Assembly (NCBI RefSeq): GCF_031127875.1 | Contig: NZ_JARXIA010000026.1 | Coordinates: forward strand, 1 to 64,000 | Direction of reading: 5' to 3' | Source: Pelagicoccus sp. SDUM812005 | GTDB lineage: Bacteria > Verrucomicrobiota > Verrucomicrobiia > Opitutales > Opitutaceae | DNA: 64,000 nucleotides | In this document: positions 1-8,834 of the stretch, one piece after another | Layout: each line of letters starts with the position of its first letter | Position numbering within the stretch: the stretch's first letter is position 1 | The notes under the pieces: model-generated | Told to the model about the DNA's origin: nothing | Databases searched by the model: none | Seen by the model: the letters and a program-made list of their open reading frames with translations, nothing else | Position numbers and translations under genes: made by a program

Positions 1-235
1 GGTAGGTGAGAGAGTGTTCGGTGTTCGTTGTCCTTGTTGGGGCGCGATTGTTTGTCGTGTCGGGGTCTTTCGAGAAGTTGGGAGCATAGTATCGATTGTG
101 ATCTAAGGTTGCGAGCGTACGCCCATTTCCTTGTTTCTTATCGGCGAGGTTGGAGGCTTTGCACCTGTCGTATCGGAAGAGTCTAATTTACATCTTCGAA
201 AGGCCTTCATATTCATGAGCAAAAAGATTGAAAAG

Positions 236-247
236 TTACCAGTGTAA
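236..247 (+). promoter_or_regulatory. Operator-like palindrome copy 1 (TTACCAGTGTAA)
   Basis: TTAC-N4-GTAA element 126 bases before the start codon of the TonB receptor. It lies about 37 bases upstream of a TATAAT hexamer, a position that suits an activator. The same element recurs before six other transcription units in the window. Confidence 0.6.
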
Positions 248-284
248 GTACTCAAAGGGTTTAAAACCGTTCTAGGGGTGGGTG

Positions 285-290
285 TATAAT
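285..290 (+). promoter_or_regulatory. Putative -10 box of the first TonB receptor gene
   Basis: An exact TATAAT preceded by the G-rich sequence taggggtgggtg. No recognisable -35 hexamer sits 16-18 bases upstream, so this is inferred to be an activated promoter. Confidence 0.4.
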
Positions 291-373
291 TTTTGCTACC
301 ACTAGTCGTGTTCGGATTTTGATCTGCCGAGCTCGCTAAAGCAAACTACAACCCCACATATAAAAGATCCTAT

Positions 374-3300
374 ATGAAAAGCCCTACTAAAGCCGTGCCC
401 TTCGTTCTTGCGAGCGCACTCTTGACTTCTGCACTTGCGCAGGACGACGGTTCAGCGATGGAGGAAGAGATCTTCGAGCTCACTCCTTTCACTGTAGATG
501 GTTCAAATGATACTGGTTATCGTGCGAAGCATTCCCTTACGGGAAGCCGCATGAAAATCAGTCTGGATGACGTCACCGTTCCGCTTGACGTTATCACTCC
601 TGAGATGATGGAGGATTTCAATATCACTGAGCAGGAAGAGCTCTTCGATATTGTTTCAAACATGGAGAGTCGTGACGACTCCTTCCTGTCCGGCGTTTAT
701 GAGTCGGGAGCGTCTTATAAGATACGTGGGTTCGTGGGCGTGAAGAGCTTGCGAAACTTTGCCGCGAGCAACATGACGTTCGACTCCTATAATTCCACTC
801 GTTTCATTGCCTCGAAGGGGCCGAATGCCATTCTTTTCGGTTCTGGTCCAGGTGGGGGCTCAGTAAGCTTCTTCACGAAACGTTACAACTTGGGCAGCAA
901 GGACAGTACGAATATAAGCGTTTCCGCGGACAGTTTCGGTTCGATGCGGTACCAAGTAACGGGGTCGAAGACCTTGATAGAGGATACCTTGGGTATTTTC
1001 TACGGCGCTTTCGATGATACCAAAAAGTACTATGAAAGACCGAGTTACCAGGCTCGTAACGGAATCTATTTGAGCGCGACGTATCGTCCTCTCGAGAATA
1101 CGGTGATCACGGGGAGTTACGAGTCGCGGGCGGAGGATGTTTTTCGTCCGGCTTCACATTACGGTACCTTAATCGACTACTATTCGCGTTGGGACGAGCT
1201 TGGTTCTCCCGTTACTCGTGAGGTAGACGACAACAACCGAAACACAACGCTCTACTTCCCGAACGGTACGGTGTTGTCGGACGGTACGGTCGTTGAGCCA
1301 GGCGGTAGCCTCAGTGGACAGCCATTGCGCAACTGGGGTATGGAAATGTACTCGAACCTTGCGACGATCAACGACGTTAGGAATCAACCGAACTATCGTT
1401 TCACGCTAGCTGATGGACAGGTCATGGACATGCGCGGCAGCGCCTGGACGGATCGTACCCGTGACACAGCGCTGACGGATGGTCAACGAAACTTCCTTGT
1501 AGACGCTTGGCCGAAGGACCTGAACCCTACGGGGCTCAACGGAGGAGCTGAAGTTGATACGGAGGCTATCGACCTGAATATCGAGCAGAAGTTGAGAGAC
1601 GATCTGTACCTGATGCTTGCCTACGGAAAGACTGAAAACAAGCGGGTACAGTACCAGCATCGTCATCGTCAACTGTATCGAGATCCTAACTACTACTTGC
1701 AGGATGGCGTAACGCTTAATCCTCATGTTGGTGAATTCTATGTCGAGAATACCAACTATAACTTCTTGGACCGTACGAACGAGTCTGAGACGTATACGGC
1801 TACTCTCGCTTACGAGCTGGATCTCGAAGAGCGCAACAAGTACCTCGGCAAACACAACTTCGCGGTAATGCATTCGAATGAAGTTGTGAGCAATATCAAC
1901 GTTCGCCAGTCGATGTTGATGACGGAGACTCCGGATGGGTCTCTACCATTGACGGACGTGGATCTCGGTACCCATCGCTTGTACACGCGTACCTATTTGG
2001 GCCACGACTTGAGCGCTCTCACGGCGGACGATATGCCAGAAGACCTGCGTTATATACACCGGACGGGAGTATTCAGCGCTGATGGATATACTTGGGAACT
2101 GTTTGATGGAGTCGGATCTACGGGGGCGAGTTCGATCGATACGACCTCCAATATGTTCGTCGCTCAAAGCAATTTCTTCCGCAGTCGCCTGATTACGAGC
2201 TTCGGGTACCGTGCGGAGGAAGTTGAGCAATATGTAGTCAACTTCGGTCAGAATCCTGCCATGCAGGATCGTTACACGATGTTTGAGCACTACACGAAGG
2301 AAGACGCGGAAACGGAAGGTTTCACGCCAGTCTTGACGGACGATATCGTCCCGACCTCGTTTCCATCGACCCCTTGGGATGTGGTTGATGGTGTGTCGCG
2401 AAATGTTGGCGCGGTGTTTAAGCTAACTCCGGATATTGCTTTGGTAGCCAATGCTGCTTCGAATATTAGCGGTTCTCCCAATCGTACCGGGGTTTTTGGG
2501 CAGGTAATGCCGAATTCCGAAGGCGAGAGCGAAGACTATGGTCTGCGTTTCAACCTGTTCGAAAACAAGCTTCGCGTAGAGTACACTCGCTACAACACGG
2601 CGACAACTAACCAAGCTCTGCAGTCAAGCCGCATGGGAATTAAGGATGGCGACGCCGAGAACATCTTGAAGATGATGATTCAAAGTGGTATGCCGGTTAC
2701 CAATGTATTCGAGTTCGGAGAGGGCTGGGACCTTCGCGATTTCCGTTCCCGCGGTCACGAGGTGACTCTATCCGGTTCGCCGGTCGATGGCTTGAGTCTT
2801 CGTCTTGCTGTGAGCTACAACGAGCAGGTAGCCACCAATATAGCCTCCGTGTGGATGGGGTGGATCAACGAAAATCTCGATTCGCTTGCCGCTTTCGTAG
2901 CCGCTAATCCGAATGCCTTGAACAACGAATCGGAATCGACGACGACCGCTGCTGAGCACTTCCAAAACATTCTGGATGGTCTCGCAACCAGAGAAGGGCA
3001 GGAAGGCATTCCTAACTTCAATGCTCCTCTTTGGACAGCGAAGGGCCTTGCTAAGTACCGCTTCCGTGATGGCGCTTTGAGAGGGCATGAAACGGGAGTC
3101 AATATCGCCTGGCGCGGCAAGCAAAAGTCGAACTTCTTCAGGAATACGGATGGGTCGTACGACTACGACCGTCCTTTCTATACGGATGATACGACCAATG
3201 TTAACTTCTTCTGGAACTATTCTAAGAAGATCAAGATCGCCGAACGCGACGTGAAGTGGAAAGTGCAGCTGAACGTAAACAACCTGTTCAACTCGCAGAA

Positions 3301-3421
3301 CTACACTGATCGTAACTTCTTCTATGCGATCCGTGGGGACGAGACTTCTGAGCTCCTCTCCAATGCGGTGAACATAAAGGAACCGCGCCGTATCTCGCTC
3401 ACGAATACCTTCTCCTTCTAA
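374..3421 (+). CDS. TonB-dependent outer-membrane receptor (Opitutia type)
   Basis: A 1015-residue outer-membrane transporter, expected to bind an oligosaccharide and import it with energy from TonB. Residues 1-22 form a signal peptide ending ALAQ. The mature N-terminus carries EEIFELTPFTVDG, whose FTVDG is a plausible TonB box. The plug domain follows (about 45-175) with KGPNAILFGSGPGGG, and then a long barrel ending in a terminal Phe (NTFSF), which suits BAM-dependent insertion. No SusD-like gene follows, unlike Bacteroidota loci. The gene is monocistronic, with an intrinsic terminator 30 bases after the stop codon. The family is clear; the ligand is inferred only from the neighbouring lyases and fucosidase. 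Confidence 0.9.
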   Translation: MKSPTKAVPFVLASALLTSALAQDDGSAMEEEIFELTPFTVDGSNDTGYRAKHSLTGSRMKISLDDVTVPLDVITPEMMEDFNITEQEELFDIVSNMESRDDSFLSGVYESGASYKIRGFVGVKSLRNFAASNMTFDSYNSTRFIASKGPNAILFGSGPGGGSVSFFTKRYNLGSKDSTNISVSADSFGSMRYQVTGSKTLIEDTLGIFYGAFDDTKKYYERPSYQARNGIYLSATYRPLENTVITGSYESRAEDVFRPASHYGTLIDYYSRWDELGSPVTREVDDNNRNTTLYFPNGTVLSDGTVVEPGGSLSGQPLRNWGMEMYSNLATINDVRNQPNYRFTLADGQVMDMRGSAWTDRTRDTALTDGQRNFLVDAWPKDLNPTGLNGGAEVDTEAIDLNIEQKLRDDLYLMLAYGKTENKRVQYQHRHRQLYRDPNYYLQDGVTLNPHVGEFYVENTNYNFLDRTNESETYTATLAYELDLEERNKYLGKHNFAVMHSNEVVSNINVRQSMLMTETPDGSLPLTDVDLGTHRLYTRTYLGHDLSALTADDMPEDLRYIHRTGVFSADGYTWELFDGVGSTGASSIDTTSNMFVAQSNFFRSRLITSFGYRAEEVEQYVVNFGQNPAMQDRYTMFEHYTKEDAETEGFTPVLTDDIVPTSFPSTPWDVVDGVSRNVGAVFKLTPDIALVANAASNISGSPNRTGVFGQVMPNSEGESEDYGLRFNLFENKLRVEYTRYNTATTNQALQSSRMGIKDGDAENILKMMIQSGMPVTNVFEFGEGWDLRDFRSRGHEVTLSGSPVDGLSLRLAVSYNEQVATNIASVWMGWINENLDSLAAFVAANPNALNNESESTTTAAEHFQNILDGLATREGQEGIPNFNAPLWTAKGLAKYRFRDGALRGHETGVNIAWRGKQKSNFFRNTDGSYDYDRPFYTDDTTNVNFFWNYSKKIKIAERDVKWKVQLNVNNLFNSQNYTDRNFFYAIRGDETSELLSNAVNIKEPRRISLTNTFSF

Positions 3422-3450
3422 AGAGAAAGTCCAGATTCATCATAATTGCT

Positions 3451-3487
3451 GCCCCTGTGGATTTTTCCACAGGGGCTTTTCGTTTTT
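3451..3487 (+). terminator. Intrinsic terminator after TonB receptor
   Basis: A perfect 10-bp stem GCCCCTGTGG / CCACAGGGGC with loop ATTTTT is followed by TTTTCGTTTTT. It closes the receptor transcription unit. Confidence 0.85.
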
Positions 3488-3681
3488 CGGTCGGAGAGTT
3501 TTTCGGTCGGTTTTTTCGAATTTTAGAAGCTCACGTTGATCGCTGCCGGTCCCACGTCGGCCATGGAATGGTGTTCGAGTAGGACGCGATTCCTGCGGGG
3601 TTCTTCTAGCTGGATCAAGAGAAGGTGTATTCAGAAGGTGAGTACGAACTAGGGTCAGCATGGGCGGCGGTCCTTATTTGT

Positions 3682-3693
3682 TTACCAAATTAA
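3682..3693 (+). promoter_or_regulatory. Degenerate half-site of the TTACCANTGTAA element
   Basis: TTACCAAATTAA keeps the left half of the shared palindrome but has TTAA instead of GTAA. It lies 261 bases before the 1524-residue lyase gene. It may be a weak site or chance. Confidence 0.25.
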
Positions 3694-3838
3694 ATGAAAA
3701 AGGAAGTGATGTTGGATCGGGAAGGGCTGAGTGTCTTGGCTGCCTCACTTAACCCCTTCACCTTCATCGCGGAGTACTCGTAGCTCTAGGATCCGACTTA
3801 CCCAACTCGTTTCTCGAAACATAAGCGCGACATCGAAT

Positions 3839-3857
3839 CAAGAGATATCCTCTCTTG
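3839..3857. promoter_or_regulatory. Short perfect inverted repeat upstream of the PL-like gene
   Basis: CAAGAGA-TATCC-TCTCTTG, with 7-bp arms and a 5-base spacer, about 100 bases before the start codon of the lyase gene. It could be an operator or a leader hairpin. The rest of the 3488-3954 gap shows nothing else beyond the half-site at 3682. Confidence 0.35.
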
Positions 3858-3954
3858 GTGGATCGTGTTTAAATCTGTTCTGACGTGTTGGGAATACGGG
3901 ATCGGGAGACTGTCGAGCGTTCGTGGATGAACGACAGCGAACCCAACATTCATT

Positions 3955-6900
3955 ATGTCAAAAAAAATGAGAATGTACGGCAGCCTTTGCGCCGCTCTGT
4001 TTCTTTTTCTTTCAACCATGCACGCCCAGTTCGTGCATCCCGGGCTGTCGCACAAGCAGTCTGACCTGCACCGTATGCGAGACATGATCGAAGCTAAAGT
4101 CGATCCGTGGTATACCTCCTATCAGGAGTTTTGCGCCGATCCGAAGGCGAGCTTTGACTATGTCGTGCAGGGGGATCCGTCTTTGACGGTCGTTTACCGC
4201 GACGCGCCGCGAACTAACAAGAACAAGTGGGTAGACGACAGTCGCGCCGCCTACTACAACGCCTTGCGTTGGTGCATCGAGGGTGACGAGCGGCATGCTC
4301 AGAAGGCGGTCGAGATATTTAACGCATGGACCGGACTTACCTACGTTCAGGCAGGTGGCACGGAAGCTCTAAGCGGGAGCATGATCTATGTCATGGTCGA
4401 AGCGGCGGAACTGATTAAGAGCACTTACGACGGGTGGCTGGAGGAGGATATCCAGAAGTTCAAGGACATGTTGGTGTATCCAGGATACTCAACCACCGAG
4501 GTTCCTACGGACTTGAGGACGCAAGGGACGTGGTACTGGCGCTGCTACAAGTTCGACCGAGCCCGTGCTGGCAATCAGGAATTGAGCGCCATTCGAGCGG
4601 TAATGGCGATGGGCGTTTTTCTCGATAACGAGATCATGTACGATCGCGCCCTTCGCTATGTGAGTGGCTTGCCCGCGCGTGCGGATGACCTTCCTTACCC
4701 ACCGGGACCCAATATCCAAGGCGATGTGATCGAGGAGACGGAATACCGTATTTCCTATTCGATGACGGAAGACGATTCGATCCCGGACTATGGCTTCAAT
4801 GGCGTCATGACCCATTACATCTGGGAGAATGGACAATGCGAGGAGAGCTCGCGCGACCAGGGACATACGATCTATGGAATTGGACTGCTTTGCTCTTTGG
4901 GCGAAATGGCTTGGAACCAAGGCGACGACCTTTGGGGGCATGCCGACTCCCGGACTCTGCTCGGACTCGAGTATACGCTTCGCTACAACGTTTCCTACCT
5001 GCAGTCCTACCCAGATCAGGCTTCTCCTTGGGAGCCGACTGTCGAGTCTGGCGAATTTATCCAACGAGTCGATCGGACGGCCCGCACCAAGTCTTTGAAG
5101 ATCAATCCGTACTTGGCTTCCGACTACACGCGAATCACCCGCGGCCAATTCTACAACCAGAACACCTTCGAGCTACCATTGGCGCACTATGTGGGGCGGG
5201 GGTTCAAGAGCACGGACAGCGATGCCAAATGGCTAGCCCGCGCGAGAGACTATTCCTATGAGGTCGACGGACAGTACGAAGGGCCTTCGACTGACAATGG
5301 ATATCTCGGCTGGGGGGCGCTTACCTTCCGGCGCCCAGAGCTTTGTTATGGAGATCCGATCAGCGGTTTCAACGAAGAGGGCTTGCCAATTTTCTCGATG
5401 CATAGTTTGCCGGCCACCATCGAAGCTGAAAATTTCGACTATTCGCCGGTCAGCGGCGAGGGGCGCATTTACCATGACACTACAGTTGGCAACTCCGGCG
5501 GCGCCTACCGAACGGATGAGAGCGTAGACATCGAGGCGCTGCCGGACGGTGGCAATGCGGTCGTTTCGATGGAAGCGGGCGAATACCTCGTCTACACGGT
5601 GAGCGTGCCGGGGAATGCGGCGTACAACCTGAGCGCTCGGGTTTCTGGCCTCGCGGCGGGTGGTACCTTGAGTGTATCGTTTGGAGGTGTGGATCTCGCT
5701 GGACCGATTGAGGTCCCCGCTACCGGTGGTTCCCAGAATTGGGTTGATCTTGAGCTGGCTAGCAACGTGAGCCTGACGCAAGGAGTGCAAGCGATGACGA
5801 TCACTGTCGGCGGAGCCAGCAATGTCGTGAACCTAGATAGCGTGACAGTGGACTTGGTGAGCAAGCTGGATCAGTCGATCGCGTTTCCTGCGTTGCCGAT
5901 CGTGGAGCTGGGCGAACCGGCGGTTTACTTGGAGGCCCAAGCAAGTTCCGGGCTAGCGGTTCGTTACGCGAATTCCAATGAAGAAGTCGCGACCGTATCC
6001 GGAAGGACCCTACACGCTGTGGGAGAAGGCGTGGCAACGATTACCGCGAGTCAAGCAGGCAGTGTCGTGTACAACGCGGCCCGAGACGTATCCCGCGTTT
6101 TTCAGGTCAACCCACGCGGCTCGTCGGTAAAGGTCGAGGCGGAATCCTACGTTGCCCAGTCGGGTACGCGGACGGAATTGACCGAAGACGATGGCAGCCT
6201 GAACCTAGGTTACATTGAAGAGGGCGATTACATGGAGTACGAGGTGGAAGTGCCTCTGGCCGGTACCTATGTCCTGCAGTACCGCGTTGCCTCGCGGGAC
6301 AATGGAGCTGCCTTGTCGGTGACTCGAGATGGTGTCGTGATCGATTCCTTAGCGAGTTTGCCGACAGGAGGTTGGCAATTCTTCGAGACGGTCGGTAGCA
6401 AGACGCCTGTCGAGTTCTCGGCGGGGACGCACACGATTCGTATCACGGCCGAAGGATCTGGTTGGAACATCAATTGGTTTCGATTGGCACTGGTCGAGCC
6501 GCTCGGCGGGAACCCGCCGGAAAAGTCCTTTCAGTTCATCGAGTTCGATGCTTTGGAGCCTGCGATCGTCAGTGATCCGGACATTGACCTGGCAGTGACT
6601 GCGAGTTCCGGGTTGCCAGTAGACATCGAGAGTTCGAATCCGTCAGTTGCGGTTGTATCCGGTGGAGTCGTACAGATTGTGGGTGAGGGCACCACCTTGC
6701 TGACTGCTTCGCAAGCGGGCAATGGAAGCTACTATCCTGCTTCGGACTTTATTCGAGCGTTGGTTGTTCGGCCTGAGCCAAGCCTGAAATTCGAGGCAGA
6801 GGACTTTTCGAGTCAGCTTGGGGTCAGCGTCGAAAATACCACCGATTTTGGTGGCGGCCGGAACGTGGGCCGAATCGACGCAGGGGACTACATGGAATAC

Positions 6901-8529
6901 AGCGTTTCGATTCCACGCAGCGGTCAGTACCTCCTCGCGTACCGAGTCGCGAGTCGCGACAACGGCGGATCATTTGATCTAAAGCTCAACGACGAGGTAG
7001 TGGATGGTCTCAGCTTCGCTCCGACCGGGGGCTGGCAGGACTGGGAAACGGTGCACTCAGGCAACTACCTGCCGATCGAAGCGGGTGACTACACCGTACG
7101 CATTGAGGTTGATGGAAGCGGATGGAATTTTAACTGGTTCCAGTTCCTTTATGCGGGAGCGATCGGAGCTCCGAGTCCGAGCAAGATCAAGCAGACGATC
7201 GAATTCAGCGGTTTTCCGGAGTTGCAGGTGGGCGATTTCGACTATCCGATTGAAGCTGTTGCCACTTCTGGACTCGAGATCAGTTACCTGAGCTCGGACC
7301 CTAGCGTTGCTAGCGTATTGGACGGGAAACTACAGTTAAATGGGGTGGGAACCGCCACGATCACGGCCTCTCAGGCCGGAGACTCGTTCTTTGCGGCAGC
7401 GTCGGAAGTTTCCCGAGTCGTAGTCGTGACCCCCGTGCCGGTAACGGTTCTTGTGGAAGGCGAGGACTGGGTGAACCAGTCGGGCTTGAGAACGGAGACT
7501 ACCAGAGACGTGGGTGGGGGGCTAAACGTGGCTTATATCGACACGGGAGATTTCGCCGAGTACTCGGTCGAATTTCCGGTGAGCGGTCTCTATTCCCTCG
7601 AATACCGCGTGGCGGGCCGCAGTTCCGGCGCGTTGGCCCTGAGTGTTGATGGAGACTTGCTCGACGAGGTGAGCTTTCCTTCAACCGGAAACTGGCAGAA
7701 CTGGGAAACTGTAAGCTCGGGGGAGACCGTGTTCTTATCCAAGGGGGGCCGCTATATGCGTCTCGACATTGCCAAAGGCGGGTGGAACTTGAATTGGTTT
7801 CGCTTCGTGCTGGAAGAAGGTGATACCGATGAGGATGGCGTCCTCGACGGCTCCGACGCATTCCCTGAAGACCCAAGCGAGTGGGCGGACAGCGACGGTG
7901 ACGGCATCGGAAACAACGCTGACCTCGACGACGACAACGACGGGGTAGCCGATTCCGAGGACGCCTTTCCGCTCGACCCGACTGAGTCCGAAGACCTCGA
8001 TGGGGACGGTATCGGCAACAACGCCGATTTGGATGATGACGGAGACGGCATTGAGGACGAGTGGGACAACTGTCCTACCATTCCGAATACGAATCAGGTC
8101 GACCTCAATGGTGACGGCTACGGTGACTTGTGCGTGGCCGCTGACGTGAACATCGACTCCAGCGTGGTAATCCTTTACGCTCCGCTGATCGGATCTGGGG
8201 TTTCGATCCACAAGGACGTTGTGATCGGCGACCATGTGAATATCGGAGCCGGCGTGGAGATCCATAAGGATGTCATCATCGGAAACGATTTCGCAGTGGG
8301 CGAGAACTCCAAGATCAAGAAGACCGTTTCGATCGGCAACGATGTCTTTGTCGGTGACGGCGTGGATATCGACAAGGATACGGTGATCGAAGACGAGGTC
8401 GTCATCGGCGACAACGCGACCATCAAGAAGAACGTGTTGATCGGCGCCGGTTCCTACATCGGCCGTGGCGTGATGATTGAGAAGGATACGGTAATTCCTC
8501 CGGGCTCTTATTATCCCGATGCAGAGTAG
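3955..8529 (+). CDS. Secreted alginate-lyase-superfamily polysaccharide lyase with CBM6 domains, TSP3 repeats and a beta-helix tail
   Basis: A 1524-residue secreted enzyme. Residues 1-24 are a signal peptide (ends TMHAQ). Residues about 25-480 match the alginate_lyase fold (PF05426, as in PL38 and relatives): LRWCIEGDE, ESSRDQGHTIYGIG and MAWNQGDDLWG give the usual (alpha/alpha) toroid signature, so cleavage of a uronate-containing chain is likely. Four carbohydrate-binding domains follow. The first (485-640) is divergent. Three are good CBM6 types (about 722-845, 942-1065, 1162-1287), each with TGGWQ/TGNWQ and NWFRF-like endings. They alternate with three Ig-like domains containing ATITASQAG. 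TSP3 calcium repeats (1288-1395) lead into an 18-residue-periodic hexapeptide beta-helix (1398-1524). There is no Shine-Dalgarno site; the ATG is chosen for the signal peptide. The exact substrate is unknown. Confidence 0.85.
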   Translation: MSKKMRMYGSLCAALFLFLSTMHAQFVHPGLSHKQSDLHRMRDMIEAKVDPWYTSYQEFCADPKASFDYVVQGDPSLTVVYRDAPRTNKNKWVDDSRAAYYNALRWCIEGDERHAQKAVEIFNAWTGLTYVQAGGTEALSGSMIYVMVEAAELIKSTYDGWLEEDIQKFKDMLVYPGYSTTEVPTDLRTQGTWYWRCYKFDRARAGNQELSAIRAVMAMGVFLDNEIMYDRALRYVSGLPARADDLPYPPGPNIQGDVIEETEYRISYSMTEDDSIPDYGFNGVMTHYIWENGQCEESSRDQGHTIYGIGLLCSLGEMAWNQGDDLWGHADSRTLLGLEYTLRYNVSYLQSYPDQASPWEPTVESGEFIQRVDRTARTKSLKINPYLASDYTRITRGQFYNQNTFELPLAHYVGRGFKSTDSDAKWLARARDYSYEVDGQYEGPSTDNGYLGWGALTFRRPELCYGDPISGFNEEGLPIFSMHSLPATIEAENFDYSPVSGEGRIYHDTTVGNSGGAYRTDESVDIEALPDGGNAVVSMEAGEYLVYTVSVPGNAAYNLSARVSGLAAGGTLSVSFGGVDLAGPIEVPATGGSQNWVDLELASNVSLTQGVQAMTITVGGASNVVNLDSVTVDLVSKLDQSIAFPALPIVELGEPAVYLEAQASSGLAVRYANSNEEVATVSGRTLHAVGEGVATITASQAGSVVYNAARDVSRVFQVNPRGSSVKVEAESYVAQSGTRTELTEDDGSLNLGYIEEGDYMEYEVEVPLAGTYVLQYRVASRDNGAALSVTRDGVVIDSLASLPTGGWQFFETVGSKTPVEFSAGTHTIRITAEGSGWNINWFRLALVEPLGGNPPEKSFQFIEFDALEPAIVSDPDIDLAVTASSGLPVDIESSNPSVAVVSGGVVQIVGEGTTLLTASQAGNGSYYPASDFIRALVVRPEPSLKFEAEDFSSQLGVSVENTTDFGGGRNVGRIDAGDYMEYSVSIPRSGQYLLAYRVASRDNGGSFDLKLNDEVVDGLSFAPTGGWQDWETVHSGNYLPIEAGDYTVRIEVDGSGWNFNWFQFLYAGAIGAPSPSKIKQTIEFSGFPELQVGDFDYPIEAVATSGLEISYLSSDPSVASVLDGKLQLNGVGTATITASQAGDSFFAAASEVSRVVVVTPVPVTVLVEGEDWVNQSGLRTETTRDVGGGLNVAYIDTGDFAEYSVEFPVSGLYSLEYRVAGRSSGALALSVDGDLLDEVSFPSTGNWQNWETVSSGETVFLSKGGRYMRLDIAKGGWNLNWFRFVLEEGDTDEDGVLDGSDAFPEDPSEWADSDGDGIGNNADLDDDNDGVADSEDAFPLDPTESEDLDGDGIGNNADLDDDGDGIEDEWDNCPTIPNTNQVDLNGDGYGDLCVAADVNIDSSVVILYAPLIGSGVSIHKDVVIGDHVNIGAGVEIHKDVIIGNDFAVGENSKIKKTVSIGNDVFVGDGVDIDKDTVIEDEVVIGDNATIKKNVLIGAGSYIGRGVMIEKDTVIPPGSYYPDAE
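8148..8526 (+). repeat. C-terminal beta-helix segment shared with the 2091-residue protein
   Basis: This 3' end is nearly identical in base sequence to 63157-63534. For example, both read gtttcgatccacaaggacgt and gtgatcggcgaccatgtgaa. It encodes repeats of 18 residues of the form xxIxKDVxIGxxxxIGxG. The high base identity between otherwise different genes points to recent duplication or gene conversion. Confidence 0.85.
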
Positions 8530-8556
8530 CTGTAGCTAGAAGATTGCTACAAGGAG

Positions 8557-8590
8557 ACGGCTCCAGCTTTCCGCTGGAGCCGTTTTTCTT
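8557..8590 (+). terminator. Intrinsic terminator after the PL-like gene
   Basis: Stem ACGGCTCCAGC / GCTGGAGCCGT with loop TTTCC, followed by TTTTCTTT. A strong rho-independent terminator. Confidence 0.85.
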
Positions 8591-8682
8591 TATGTTGGCC
8601 GGCGGCACGAGGACTGCCTCCTTGCTCCACTTCGAGTTCGATTCGAGCGATTTTCTTCCCGGGTTTTGCGATTTTCAGGAGG

Positions 8683-8694
8683 TTACCAGTGTAA
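8683..8694 (+). promoter_or_regulatory. Operator-like palindrome copy 2 (TTACCAGTGTAA)
   Basis: TTAC-N4-GTAA, 140 bases before the beta-helix gene at 8835. Six bases after it comes CTTGTGTCGT, aligning with the secondary CTnGAWTCG block seen after copies 3, 4, 6 and 7. The rest of the 8591-8834 gap contains no gene I can support. Confidence 0.6.
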
Positions 8695-8834
8695 CATTGG
8701 CTTGTGTCGTGTGTGGCAGAGCCGATTTGCATAGATTGAGGTTTGATCCCCTGTTTCCCTGAACGCCCGCCCCTGCCTCGAATTTGGAGGGATCGTTGCG
8801 CGCGGGGCGAGTGGACATGATTCCCCCAGTTGTT

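Larger units (their letters stand above)
1..373 (+). promoter_or_regulatory. Upstream region of the first TonB receptor
   Basis: No coding region is convincing here. The stretch holds the palindromic element at 236-247 and a TATAAT hexamer at 285-290, preceded by a G-rich run (taggggtgggtg). There is no good -35 box, which fits an activator-dependent promoter. If transcription starts near 297, the leader is about 75 bases. The first 200 bases show nothing I can name. Confidence 0.5.

Noticed and set aside
374-3421. SusC/SusD-type pair
   Set aside because: Neither receptor is followed by a SusD-like lipoprotein, so the Bacteroidota-type system is not supported.
7820-8130. CRISPR-like or simple DNA repeats in Asp-rich coding tracts (also 55650-56100 and 62476-63110)
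   Set aside because: They are coding TSP3 repeats in frame, with variable units and no spacers.
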